Positions 53,773 through 62,607 of a stretch of DNA of 64,000 bases are shown here, piece by piece (the first letter of the stretch is position 1; every line of letters begins with the position of its first letter). Location of the stretch: contig CABVRX010000003.1 of NCBI GenBank assembly GCA_902500825.1, forward strand, positions 1 through 64,000. The letters are read 5' to 3'. The notes below the pieces were generated by a model. That model had not been told where the DNA came from. It ran no database searches and worked only from the letters and a program-made list of their open reading frames with translations. Source of the DNA: an uncultured Nitrospira sp. (lineage in GTDB: Bacteria; Nitrospirota; Nitrospiria; Nitrospirales; Nitrospiraceae). A program made the translations under genes and the position numbers.

Positions 53773-54897
53773 ATGAAAGCAGCGGCTCTCAGCACGCGAG
53801 TGACAGGGAAAGTGTCGGACTTCGGTCCCCTGTTTGAATACACCGTCAAACTTGTTTTCCTGACCTCCTTTCTTGAGTTGATTCTCTATCGTCTGGTCTC
53901 CCGCCTTGGGATGCATCTCAGTAAAATGGCGGCAGATCACCCGTGGATCACGCCCACATTCACCGCCCTGACCGAGGTGGGCACATGGTTGCTCAACATC
54001 GTCGCCGTGTTGTTATTCTTGGCACTCACGTTGACCGTGATCAACCGATGGGGAGGACCTGAAACAGGTCGGCTCAGTAAGTTTGGGAGTGTTGGGACGG
54101 CGTTCTTGTTGCTCCTAACTGTGATGTTTCTCGTTGTGCAACCCGGCATGCTGGGCGCCATCATCTACAACGGATTGACGGTGCTGGTGCTGACGGCGTT
54201 TGTGTCGGAATATGTGATGACCCACCGTGAGCCGGCACAACGTATGCTGGCGGCCACGTATTACTTGGGCGTCTCGGGGTGGTTGTACTATCAGATCGTT
54301 TCGACACTCTACAGTTTGATGGGAACGATCGCAGCGCCTCCCTTGGTCTACGAATCCCATCGTATGGGTGAGGCGCTGATGGTGCTGGCCAGTTTCTTCG
54401 TGTTTGTGGCCTATGGCAAAAGCAAGAGTCTCTCGCTGCGAACGAAAAACCGACGGCAGCGGAACCGAGCCATGTGGTTTTGGTCGACGACGGGGATTAT
54501 TTTCTCTGCTCTCCTCGTCGCAGACTACGTGTTGGACCTGTATAATCCGGCATTGGCCTCTACTATCCGGCAGGCCTCGCAGGGCATCGGTTGGATCTTT
54601 CAATTCGGAATGGGCTATACTTTTTACCTCCCTTTTGCGGTGTATGTCGGGGGATTGCTCTGCTGGTCCTACACCGTTGTCAAGTTGTTGATGATCGGAC
54701 GACTGGCCGGCTATGGGATCGGTCTGATGTTCATCGCCGGGTATGCCTTATTGTTTTCGAACCTTACGTTGATGGTTGTCCTTGGAGTCATGTTGCTTGC
54801 CCTTGATCGAGTGAAACCAACCGCCGCTGAATCGGTGCCGGCTGCCGCCGGCCCCATGGTATCGGAATCGGACGGCTTACTCCCCGGGCAGGCCTAG
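53773..54897 (+). CDS. Polytopic membrane protein of unknown function
   Basis: The 374-residue product has about nine hydrophobic spans. I do not recognise a named family. Conserved-looking elements are a basic loop (SLRTKNRRQRNRAMWFW) and the proline-rich C-terminus. ATG 53773 is preferred over a GTG six bases upstream. It is followed by TPR and tatA genes in the same direction. No catalytic motif stands out. Confidence 0.7.
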   Translation: MKAAALSTRVTGKVSDFGPLFEYTVKLVFLTSFLELILYRLVSRLGMHLSKMAADHPWITPTFTALTEVGTWLLNIVAVLLFLALTLTVINRWGGPETGRLSKFGSVGTAFLLLLTVMFLVVQPGMLGAIIYNGLTVLVLTAFVSEYVMTHREPAQRMLAATYYLGVSGWLYYQIVSTLYSLMGTIAAPPLVYESHRMGEALMVLASFFVFVAYGKSKSLSLRTKNRRQRNRAMWFWSTTGIIFSALLVADYVLDLYNPALASTIRQASQGIGWIFQFGMGYTFYLPFAVYVGGLLCWSYTVVKLLMIGRLAGYGIGLMFIAGYALLFSNLTLMVVLGVMLLALDRVKPTAAESVPAAAGPMVSESDGLLPGQA

Positions 54898-54917
54898 AGT
54901 TTCAGAGCGAGAATATT

Positions 54918-55724
54918 ATGGAAAATCCAGAATCGACGTCATCGCAATCAGAGACCGTTCTTGATCCCGGCGATCAGCCGCTCACTCCGGACGAGGAGAT
55001 CTCCGAAATCGAAAAATTATTGGCCGACGAGCCGGATGACTTTCAGGCTCGTTGTCGACTCGGCGAATTGTACTTCAGCAAAGGGCGGCTCGACGATGCG
55101 TTGGCAGAAGTCAAGAAGGCGATCGAGATGGCGGAATCTCTTCGCACGGAAATGAATCGTTCGCTCGCCATGTATTATGCGAATCTGGGAACCATCTACG
55201 CGACCAAGACCATGCCCGATGAAGCCGAAGCCGAGTTTCGGCATGCGCTGGATATCTTCCCTCATGATGTCCTGGCGCTGTTCAACCTCGGGAGGCTCTA
55301 CGCAGACAAGAAGCAATTCATGGAGGCGAAGAATTACTATGAGCGCCTCGTCGAAATCACTCCGGACGACCCGATCGCTTGGTATAACCTTGCAGGAGTC
55401 TATATCGAGTTGGATAACCCTCAAGTGTCCGACTACAACACGATCGATGTCGGTATTCAATGCTACCTTCGCACCTTGGAGCTGGATCCCAAGCACTTGG
55501 AGTCGAGCTTCAAGCTGATGGAAATTGCGCTCAATCATAAGAAGAGCGATTTGGCCGTCAGAGTGATGGAGAGTGCAGTGGAGCACAATCCGGATGAACC
55601 GCTCGCGTACTACAACCTCATCAGCGTGTATGACAAGTGCAAGATGTTTGAGCAGGCGGAAGAGACCCGCAAGCGGTTGAAAGAGCGATTTGCCAAGAAG
55701 CCGAAGGATGATTCGAGGTCCTAA
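54918..55724 (+). CDS. Tetratricopeptide repeat protein
   Basis: The 268-residue product has five to six TPR helix pairs: FQARCRLGELYFSKGRLDDALAEV, AMYYANLGTIYATKTMPDEAEAEF, VLALFNLGRLYADKKQFMEAKNYY, PIAWYNLAGVYIELDN and others. No signal peptide is seen, so it is a cytoplasmic scaffold. Beside tatA and NxrC-like genes it may help assemble or target exported complexes, which is an inference. Confidence 0.88.
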   Translation: MENPESTSSQSETVLDPGDQPLTPDEEISEIEKLLADEPDDFQARCRLGELYFSKGRLDDALAEVKKAIEMAESLRTEMNRSLAMYYANLGTIYATKTMPDEAEAEFRHALDIFPHDVLALFNLGRLYADKKQFMEAKNYYERLVEITPDDPIAWYNLAGVYIELDNPQVSDYNTIDVGIQCYLRTLELDPKHLESSFKLMEIALNHKKSDLAVRVMESAVEHNPDEPLAYYNLISVYDKCKMFEQAEETRKRLKERFAKKPKDDSRS

Positions 55725-55748
55725 TTCACTTTTAGGAAGAGGTGCACT

Positions 55749-56027
55749 ATGTTTGGCAGCCTAGGATTCACCGAGCTGATCCTCATACTCATGATTGTGC
55801 TGATTATCTTCGGCGCCGGGAAATTACCGCAATTGGGCGAGGGGCTCGGCAAGGCGATCAAGGGATTCAAAAAATCCGTTCATGAGGCGGACGCAATCGA
55901 GGCTGACGCTCAGGCAGCAGTCCAACAGGCTGCGGCACCTCAACCCGTGACCGCTGCTCCGACTCAGAATGCTGCTGCATTAAATCAGCCTGCAGGAGCC
56001 ACGGCACAACCGGCTCCACGAGCCTAG
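55749..56027 (+). CDS. tatA: Twin-arginine translocase subunit TatA/E
   Basis: TatA forms the protein-conducting part of the Tat pathway. The 92-residue product has the typical [20 protein letters not shown] helix, the [28 protein letters not shown] hinge and amphipathic helix, and a long Ala/Gln/Pro tail. tatB and tatC are not in the window. Its location among NxrC-like genes, and the Tat-like signal on UreB, suggest Tat export is important in this region. Confidence 0.93.
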   Translation: MFGSLGFTELILILMIVLIIFGAGKLPQLGEGLGKAIKGFKKSVHEADAIEADAQAAVQQAAAPQPVTAAPTQNAAALNQPAGATAQPAPRA

Positions 56028-56028
56028 C

Positions 56029-57282
56029 ATGGAAACCGAACTCGGATTGGCTACCGGTTATATTGAAACCTTTGCCGGGAACGGCAAGGCCCGAAGCACG
56101 GGTGACGGCAAGCGTGCGGTGAAAGCCGGAATCCCGCTCCCTCATCACCTCGCACTCGACAAGACTGAGCAGTGGCTCTACTTTGCCGAGTCAGGGTCCG
56201 ACCGAGTCCGCCGCATCAATCTTCTCGAAGGCACCGTCCATAATTTTGCCGGGATCGGGGAGACGTGCTACAGCGGCGATGAAGGTCTCTGTGGAGAAGC
56301 GGGACTCTATCTGCCGTTGGATGTCGCGTTTGATTCCCAGAACAATTTGTATATCTGTGATTCCGGGAGCAACCGGATCCGAAAGGTCGATCATGAGACG
56401 GGCATCATTACGACGGTGGTCGGCACCGGTCAGCATGGATTCAATGGGGACGGTCCCGCGCTGGACGTCAATCTGACCTGGCCTGCAGCGATCGCTTTTG
56501 ATCGCGACGACGTGCTCTTTATCGCCGATACCCAAGCGCACAAAGTCAGGCGGTTCGATCCGAAGACAGGATTAATCACGACGATCGCAGGGACCTGGTC
56601 GGCCGAAGATGAAGCGCGAGAACAACCGCTGGTCGCGAGGAATTTGGTTGTTTTGTCAGGCGACGCGATCGGAATCGATTTCAGCGATGATCAGGGATGG
56701 CTCATGCCGGTCTGTTCAGACGGGTTGGATATGTCGATGTATTTGGACGATGGAAGGCCCGCGATGGACGCGCGGCTCTACGACATTGTCGGACTAGCGG
56801 TTGATGCAGGGGGTGATGTGTATGTGGTCGACAAGGGCAGCAATCGCGTCAGAAAGATTGATTCCCAGACGGGAATTATTTCGACTGTCGCAGGGGTCTG
56901 CCGATACGGATACGACGGCGACGAGAAGCCTGCCGTCAGAACCATGCTGCACGCCCCTGAAGCGGTGAGCATTGATCGAGACGGCAATCTCTATATTTCC
57001 GATACCATGAACCATCGGGTTCGCAAGGTCGATAGAAAGACCGGCCTTATTGCCACGGTCGCAGGGAACGGGGACAGTGGATATGAAGACAAGAACATCG
57101 GCGGTTGCGGGGCTGCTCGATTTGTCGCCAAGGAATCGGCCGGAATGTTGAAACACGGGGACGGTCTGTTCGGAACCGAGGCTGTGGTGAATTCGCCCGT
57201 CGGGTTGACCATGGATTCGCAAGGCCACCTCTATATCTGCGAACGCGGAGAAAATAAGATCCGCCGTCTGAAGCTCTCATAG
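56029..57282 (+). CDS. NHL-repeat beta-propeller protein
   Basis: The 417-residue product has at least five NHL-type repeats (for example PLDVAFDSQNNLYICDSGSN with RIRKVD, and PEAVSIDRDGNLYISDTMNH with RVRKVD), each with an ITTVAG-type turn. It begins one base after the tatA stop. No signal peptide is seen. It might be a binding platform or a lactonase-like enzyme; no metal-ligand set was clear. It is probably co-transcribed with tatA. Confidence 0.87.
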   Translation: METELGLATGYIETFAGNGKARSTGDGKRAVKAGIPLPHHLALDKTEQWLYFAESGSDRVRRINLLEGTVHNFAGIGETCYSGDEGLCGEAGLYLPLDVAFDSQNNLYICDSGSNRIRKVDHETGIITTVVGTGQHGFNGDGPALDVNLTWPAAIAFDRDDVLFIADTQAHKVRRFDPKTGLITTIAGTWSAEDEAREQPLVARNLVVLSGDAIGIDFSDDQGWLMPVCSDGLDMSMYLDDGRPAMDARLYDIVGLAVDAGGDVYVVDKGSNRVRKIDSQTGIISTVAGVCRYGYDGDEKPAVRTMLHAPEAVSIDRDGNLYISDTMNHRVRKVDRKTGLIATVAGNGDSGYEDKNIGGCGAARFVAKESAGMLKHGDGLFGTEAVVNSPVGLTMDSQGHLYICERGENKIRRLKLS

Positions 57283-57363
57283 TCGATAACCCCTTGCCTC
57301 CGCATTTGTCCCGCACGGGTTTTGTGGTATTCTGAGTTCGAATTTTTCTCGGAGTACTGCGCG

Positions 57364-58197
57364 GTGCGAATGACGTCCATCGACAGTTCCCACTCTCACT
57401 TTCTTGGGTTGCTTTTCAGTCTTATTATTGTTGTTGCCGGTGTGCTCGGAGCGTTCGGGATTCCGCTGGTCAGTTCGGAGGGGATGACCGTCAGATCGTA
57501 CTTGGTCCAAGGCGACCTGCCGAATGCCGCCGATGATGCCGCGTGGAAGAAGGTCTCGCCGATCACGATTCCACTGAGCGGGCAAGTGATCACCAGGCCG
57601 GTGTGGCCGGAACCCACCGTGCGGGCACTAATCGTAAAGTCCGTGCACAACGGAACCGAGATCGCCTTCCTCCTGGAATGGCAGGACAACACGAAGAATG
57701 ATCAGCTGACTCCCGGCACTTTCCGGGATGGAGTCGCCGTCGGCATTCCCCTCGGCGATGCGCCGGCATTTTTCTGCATGGGACAGTTGGACCACTACAT
57801 CAATATCTGGCATTGGAAGGCGGATTGGCAGAGCGATATCGATCGACGAGCGGCTCGGGCATCGGAGAAAAAAGAGGGAGGGGTTCGAACGTTCGAGGTC
57901 ATTCCTCGGCGGGTTTCTTCGGTAGAGGATTTAATCGGCGGAGGATTCAGCACGCTGACCACAAAGGAGAGACAGGGAAGAGTGCAGGGACAAGCGGTAT
58001 GGAGGGATGGTGTCTGGCATGTCGTGATGCGGCGTCCGTTGGCAAGCGAGGAGCAAGAGAATGAAGCCTTGCTCGTTCCTGGTCGCATTCAGGCCGTTTC
58101 ATTCGCCGTGTGGAATGGAGAAAATAAGGAGCGAAACGGCCAGAAGGCAGTGGCGCCGTGGTTTCAACTAAGCATCGATCCTGTCGCAAAACTGTAA
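57364..58197 (+). CDS. NxrC-like protein 2 (EB_dh gamma-type haem b protein)
   Basis: The 277-residue product is a paralogue of the protein at 50539: LSGQVITRP, FLLEWQDNTKND, FRDGVAVGI, FFCMGQ and NGQKAVAPWF match in order. A signal or anchor lies at about 12-35. The candidate haem ligands M (CMGQ) and K (NGQK) are kept. GTG 57364 has GGAG at workable spacing; ATG 57370 and an upstream TTG are alternatives. It may replace NxrC-like 1 in another complex. Confidence 0.8.
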   Translation: MRMTSIDSSHSHFLGLLFSLIIVVAGVLGAFGIPLVSSEGMTVRSYLVQGDLPNAADDAAWKKVSPITIPLSGQVITRPVWPEPTVRALIVKSVHNGTEIAFLLEWQDNTKNDQLTPGTFRDGVAVGIPLGDAPAFFCMGQLDHYINIWHWKADWQSDIDRRAARASEKKEGGVRTFEVIPRRVSSVEDLIGGGFSTLTTKERQGRVQGQAVWRDGVWHVVMRRPLASEEQENEALLVPGRIQAVSFAVWNGENKERNGQKAVAPWFQLSIDPVAKL

Positions 58198-58213
58198 GCC
58201 AAGCGCGTGAAGT

Positions 58214-58702
58214 GTGAAGCATACCCCGTTGGAGACATGGGTGGATCGATTTCGATTGTTCGCCTGGAGAACTGCTGTTTTTGGATGGATGGCGTTTTTG
58301 TTGAGCGGCCTGATCTTCGCGGATGTGGTTGTGGCCCAGGCTGCGAACCAGCGCGATGCGATGACCGAGGACGAGGCTTCGAAGCTTGGAGAAGAGTTCG
58401 GCATCGTTGTCGGCGCGGTCGATGAAGAAATTCAAAAGGAACTTAAACTGCAGAAACCGCAGGGAGTGGCTGTGTTCGAGGTCATCGGGAATTCGCGCGC
58501 GGACTATGCGGGAATCAAGGTTCGATCCGTCATTAAGGAAATCGATAAACAGGAGATCCGAAACATGGCGGATTTTGGGCGAGCGATCAAGAAAGCGATG
58601 AAAGAGTGCAACTTTACCGTCGGAACCTATGAACCGGCAGATCCAGGCGATCCGGTCGGCTGGGGGGTGAATTTTCACTTTGTCGGCTGTAAGCGAGATT
58701 AA
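58214..58702 (+). CDS. PDZ-domain membrane-anchored protein
   Basis: The 162-residue product has one N-terminal span (FGWMAFLLSGLIFADVVVA) and a PDZ-type domain (GVAVFEVIGNSRADYAGIKVRSVIKEID, with a DFGRAIKKAMKE helix). No protease domain is attached. PDZ modules bind exposed C-termini or loops in the periplasm. It lies between NxrC-like 2 and two pentahaem cytochromes, and could help assemble them. Confidence 0.8.
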   Translation: MKHTPLETWVDRFRLFAWRTAVFGWMAFLLSGLIFADVVVAQAANQRDAMTEDEASKLGEEFGIVVGAVDEEIQKELKLQKPQGVAVFEVIGNSRADYAGIKVRSVIKEIDKQEIRNMADFGRAIKKAMKECNFTVGTYEPADPGDPVGWGVNFHFVGCKRD

Positions 58703-58732
58703 TGGTGCGTGGTGAGGCGTGAGGGGTAAGAG

Positions 58733-60061
58733 GTGAAAAGTGAGGCGGAGGGACAGAACGGTAAGGTGCAGTCAGGCTGCTGCATAGCATTCGTCTGTCT
58801 CTTGGCACTCGTCGGTCTGAGCGGTCAGCATGACGACCGGGCTATTGCTCAAGAGTCGAATGGTCAGCCTTCGCCTGACTGGGTGGCGGAAATCGAGAAA
58901 ATTTTCACCCGCTCCGAGGACTGCAAGCAATGTCATGAGCGTCATTACGAAGAGTGGAAGGGCGCCAGAGAGCAGACGACTGATTTGAAAACCTTCGGCC
59001 GTGTGGATGCGGCTCTTCTACACGGCACGTCGTTGGAATCACCTGTCTTTCGAACCGTGCTGGGTCTGTGGAGACAGACGAATCCGACGCCCGATGAACA
59101 GCGCCGTTGCCTCTTGTGCCATGTGCCTTCCGCCAGCGCCTTTCCCCAGCATGTGGAGAAAATAGTGGAGCAAGTGATTGCCGGCACGCCAAAAATTGAA
59201 GGGATCGGCTGTGCCGCCTGCCATTTGATGAATGGGCTGGAAAAGGGCTTACACTCACCGCCGACATTCAAATTGCAGCCTGGCAGCACGTTCTATGGTC
59301 CGTATTCCAATCCTGAGGAGAACCTCGTCCATCCGGCTGCGCTGTCGGATCACTTCAGAACGGCTAGTTTTTGTGCCTCCTGTCATTTCGATAAAGTGAA
59401 AGATACGGCGCGGAAGGATCTGCCGGGTGAGATTCTTCAAGGCACGATTTGTCAGGATTGCCACATGGAGCCATCGACCGGGAGCTCGACGTCCAGACGC
59501 GGGGCCCTGACCAGAGCCATCGGACGTCATTGGTTTCGCGGCGTGGTCGTGTCCGGGACCATGCTCAAGAATCGGAACCTCCAGGCTGAGTGGATGCCTC
59601 GGATTGATATTGAGGTGGCGAAGATCGGCCTAGTGGTCGAGGGAACCGGGGTCGTGAAGGTCGGCAGTCTCCCGCACAGTTTCCCCGATGGCGATCCGGT
59701 ACTGAAACAATTCTTTCTGACCGTCACGGTGAAGGACGGGGCGGGCAAGACATTAGCGGAAGAGATGAAACAGTTTGGGTTGTCGTACGACAAAATCCTT
59801 CGCGGCCCGATTCCGGATCCTTTCATCAAGGGCGGCAACACAAGGAAGGTCCCATTTTCGCTGACGCTCCCGTCCGGCACAGCCGCCGCGTCGGTAGAAG
59901 CCGTGCTGACCTACTCGCTTCTTCCTACACCCGAATCTCTCTTGCAGGAGCGATACCTTGGGACTCTCAAAACCGAAGCCGAACGGGACGAGGCGAGAAA
60001 GATCATTCAGGAATATACGCAGCGGCGTTTTCTGACGTATCGTGTCAAATCACTTTCCTAG
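58733..60061 (+). CDS. Pentahaem cytochrome c (cytochrome c554-like) 1
   Basis: The 442-residue product has a signal peptide (CCIAFVCLLALVGLSG) and five CxxCH motifs: CKQCH, CLLCH, CAACH, CASCH and CQDCH. The first is followed by ERHYEEW, as in cytochrome c554-type multihaem proteins. The C-terminal 180 residues form a haem-free beta domain. The GTG start at 58733 is in a GTGA-rich repeat; GTG 58766 would also give a good signal peptide. It would carry electrons in the periplasm. A paralogue follows. Confidence 0.88.
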   Translation: MKSEAEGQNGKVQSGCCIAFVCLLALVGLSGQHDDRAIAQESNGQPSPDWVAEIEKIFTRSEDCKQCHERHYEEWKGAREQTTDLKTFGRVDAALLHGTSLESPVFRTVLGLWRQTNPTPDEQRRCLLCHVPSASAFPQHVEKIVEQVIAGTPKIEGIGCAACHLMNGLEKGLHSPPTFKLQPGSTFYGPYSNPEENLVHPAALSDHFRTASFCASCHFDKVKDTARKDLPGEILQGTICQDCHMEPSTGSSTSRRGALTRAIGRHWFRGVVVSGTMLKNRNLQAEWMPRIDIEVAKIGLVVEGTGVVKVGSLPHSFPDGDPVLKQFFLTVTVKDGAGKTLAEEMKQFGLSYDKILRGPIPDPFIKGGNTRKVPFSLTLPSGTAAASVEAVLTYSLLPTPESLLQERYLGTLKTEAERDEARKIIQEYTQRRFLTYRVKSLS

Positions 60062-60073
60062 GGTTCGGTCATC

Positions 60074-61315
60074 GTGAAACTGTTGTCTACTATGATGGCG
60101 GGCGGGCTCAGTTTTGCCGTAATAATTGGTGCGACCGTGTTATCCGACGGCGCGTTCAATTCCGTCCTCGCACAGAATGCGGCAAATCAGCCCTTGATCG
60201 AGAAGGCCTTTCCACATTCCAGCAAATGCAAGCGTTGTCATGAACGCGTGTACGAGGAGTGGGAAACCTCCCCTATGGCCAAGTCCATCCATTCCCCGGC
60301 GTTTCGTGCGTCGCTTGATATTTACTTGAATTCAACGATGGGAAAAGACAAGGCGCTGTGTTTTCGTTGCCATGCCCCGCACGTGCGAGAGTTTTCGGAT
60401 CATGCGCAGCTCTTTGTGGATCAAGCGAAAGCGGGCGACCCCTCCTTGGATGGCGTAGCTTGCAGCCAGTGCCATCTGATCAAGTCTCTGGACCTGGCTA
60501 AGCATCCCCCGGAACCCAAATATGAGATTGGGAGCAAAACTCTCTATGGGTCCTACGGTGACTTTGTTCAGAACCTTGCACATCAGTCCATGGAACTGAA
60601 CCTGTTTCAAAAGTCGGACCTCTGTTTGAATTGCCACCAATCCGTACCATCAGCATCAAACCTGGGCAAGACCAACGACTTGCTCGGGAATTGGGACCAA
60701 AGCCGGGCCATAAAGTCCGGTAAAGAATGCCAGACTTGCCATATGCCGCAGCAGGTCGGCGAGTCGGCCAATGGAGAAAAGAAACGTAAAATCGCAAACC
60801 ATACGTTTCCAGGGCGAATCGGTAAGTTGCGTCAGGAAGCGGCGAAACTAGACGTGCAGACAAAGATCGACGGGGACAAGACAACCGTCATGGTAAAGGT
60901 CCAAAGCCTGGTGCCGCACAACCTGCCTACCACTCATCCGGCTTGGGCTTCGGTGGTCTTGGGTCTTGAGATCAAGGGGAAGAACCTCAAAACGGTATTT
61001 TCCGATAAGCGTGTCTACGGTCGAACGTATCTGGATGCCCAAGGACAGAAGACCGTGTTTGACTTCGAAGCAACGAAGGTGGCCGAAGACACGGTCCTAA
61101 AGCCAGAAGAAACCAGAGAAGAAACATTCACGTTTCCGACCCCGAAAGATACCAAGACGTTCGACGTCGAAGTTGGATTGAATTACGCTCCATTGAACGG
61201 CCCTGCCTTATTCCTCCAGCGTGTTGAAGTGGAGTCATCCCAAGGCTCACAAGACCCAGTCTTTCAGCCGATCGAGATCGTCAAGCGGACGGAGAATATT
61301 CCGGTCGGCAAGTAG
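60074..61315 (+). CDS. Pentahaem cytochrome c (cytochrome c554-like) 2
   Basis: The 413-residue product is a paralogue of the previous protein: signal peptide, five CxxCH motifs (CKRCH, CFRCH, CSQCH, CLNCH, CQTCH) in the first 230 residues, and a haem-free C-terminal domain. CKRCHERVYEEW matches the first motif of copy 1. Start GTG 60074 is 12 bases after copy 1 stops, so both are probably co-transcribed. The electron partner is unknown. Confidence 0.88.
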   Translation: MKLLSTMMAGGLSFAVIIGATVLSDGAFNSVLAQNAANQPLIEKAFPHSSKCKRCHERVYEEWETSPMAKSIHSPAFRASLDIYLNSTMGKDKALCFRCHAPHVREFSDHAQLFVDQAKAGDPSLDGVACSQCHLIKSLDLAKHPPEPKYEIGSKTLYGSYGDFVQNLAHQSMELNLFQKSDLCLNCHQSVPSASNLGKTNDLLGNWDQSRAIKSGKECQTCHMPQQVGESANGEKKRKIANHTFPGRIGKLRQEAAKLDVQTKIDGDKTTVMVKVQSLVPHNLPTTHPAWASVVLGLEIKGKNLKTVFSDKRVYGRTYLDAQGQKTVFDFEATKVAEDTVLKPEETREETFTFPTPKDTKTFDVEVGLNYAPLNGPALFLQRVEVESSQGSQDPVFQPIEIVKRTENIPVGK

Positions 61316-61363
61316 CTGGGCGGGCGTGAAACGTAAAAAGGTAAGATGAGAAATCTGCCGGAT

Positions 61364-61391
61364 TTGAATCTGTTTGGCGCTGAGGTATACT
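61364..61391 (+). promoter_or_regulatory. Promoter of the RelE-type pair, possible leaderless start
   Basis: TTGAAT 61364-61369 and TATACT 61386-61391 have a 16-base spacer. Transcription would start about 7 bases on, at the antitoxin ATG (61398). Confidence 0.55.
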
Positions 61392-61397
61392 GAGCCC

Positions 61398-61616
61398 ATG
61401 TCCTTCAACCTCCCTCTCAAAGATATGAGCCTCCACGAAAAGCTTGCTGCGATGGAGTCTTTGTGGGAAGACATTGCCCGTACTCCGGAAGCCATCGAGT
61501 CCCCCGCCTGGCACAAAGACATCCTTGATGAGCGCCGCCAACGACTTGCCCAGGGACAATCTGAACTCGTCGATTGGGAGACCGCCAAAGCGGACATCAG
61601 AAACAAGGTCTTGTGA
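61398..61616 (+). CDS. Addiction module antitoxin
   Basis: The 72-residue product has the pattern of the putative addiction module component family: LSLHEKL-like start (MSLHEKLAAMESLWEDIARTP), a helical middle and WHKDILDERRQRLAQGQSELVDWETAK. It neutralises the toxin encoded next. No ribosome site stands before ATG 61398; the promoter lies directly ahead. Its stop overlaps the toxin GTG by 4 bases. Confidence 0.88.
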   Translation: MSFNLPLKDMSLHEKLAAMESLWEDIARTPEAIESPAWHKDILDERRQRLAQGQSELVDWETAKADIRNKVL

Positions 61617-61912
61617 AAATCAAGATCCTGGACGAAGCCCAGGATGATTTGATCCAGGGCTTCCGCTTCTATGAAGGCCGAGAGGCCGGTCTTGGGGCCT
61701 ACTTCCTAGACTGCTTGTTCTCAGATATTGATTCTCTTCTCCTGTACGGCGGAATCCATCAAGTCGTATATGGTCATCGCCGGTGCCTCTCCAAGCGCTT
61801 CCCGTTCGCCATTTACTACAGCGTGGAGGAAGACATCGTTCATGTGCATGCCGTATTGGATTGTCGCAGAAATCCATTGTGGATCAGGAAACGATTAAAG
61901 GGAGAGGGCTAA
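61613..61912 (+). CDS. RelE/ParE-family toxin
   Basis: The 99-residue product has the RelE/ParE fold pattern: KILDEAQDDLIQGFRFYEGREAGLG, then LLYGGIHQVVYGHRRCLSKRFPFAIYYSVEEDIVHVHAVLDCRRNP with the conserved strands and basic residues. GTG 61613 overlaps the antitoxin stop as GTGA, so translation is coupled. Whether it cleaves mRNA or inhibits gyrase cannot be told. Confidence 0.87.
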   Translation: MKIKILDEAQDDLIQGFRFYEGREAGLGAYFLDCLFSDIDSLLLYGGIHQVVYGHRRCLSKRFPFAIYYSVEEDIVHVHAVLDCRRNPLWIRKRLKGEG

Positions 61913-62026
61913 ACGGGTGTCCCAGCCAGAAACAGAAATCGTGCCGAGACTGAAAAAAGTTCCAGGAACCATGGAGGGAACCAAGATGCTGGTCTCCAGC
62001 TTGACGGCATATTGCATGGTGCGAGA

Positions 62027-62410
62027 ATGACTGAGCCGGTCGAACAAGACATAGAGTTTTCAAGCCTTCCGGGCTTCAATGCCGTAGAACATATTCTCAA
62101 ACGCAGGTCCTCTGCGGGCTGTACGATAGTCCGGCAGTTCATCATCCGAAACCAGATAGTGGAAGGGTCATTCAGATGCGACCTTATTTTGGATTTTGCA
62201 CACGAGTATGACGATACAGAAGCCGTGCGATTTGAGTTCGAAGAGGTGCACGGTCTCAAGATAGAAGAGACACACCAAGTTTCTGGTTTGGCCATCAAGG
62301 ATGTTAATTCGAGGGGCTGGGATCGCACTCGGTATGAAATCTATGATTACGAGGGCGACGCGATAAGATTCTATTGTCGTACCGTTAGGCTTAGCCGCAT
62401 AACAGAATGA
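62027..62410 (+). CDS. Hypothetical protein
   Basis: The 127-residue soluble product is not recognised. It has mixed alpha/beta character with FNAVEHILKRRSSAGCTIVRQF and a repeated aromatic/acidic strand pattern (FEFEEVHGLKIEE, RYEIYDYEGDAIRFYCRTVRL). ATG 62027 is preferred over an upstream TTG. It stands alone after the toxin pair. Confidence 0.5.
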   Translation: MTEPVEQDIEFSSLPGFNAVEHILKRRSSAGCTIVRQFIIRNQIVEGSFRCDLILDFAHEYDDTEAVRFEFEEVHGLKIEETHQVSGLAIKDVNSRGWDRTRYEIYDYEGDAIRFYCRTVRLSRITE

Positions 62411-62607
62411 GACACGGAACAACAAATCATTGGAGTAAACCGCGGGTTGCGGTGAAACAGAGCAAATACAGGGTCAGATCTTGTTCCGTGCGTCACCAAA
62501 TTGTGATATGTGCAGATCCCATGCACACACAAGAAGTGACTCTCATTGCTTCGGGTGGGTCAGCCGACCATTGCACGTGTAGGACGACGCACGTTTGCTG
62601 GTAGGAG

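Noticed and set aside
62440-62607. Gene or transposase remnant in the gap after the hypothetical gene
   Set aside because: A 65-codon frame exists, but its composition is not protein-like and no transposase motif is visible. I see nothing else in this gap.
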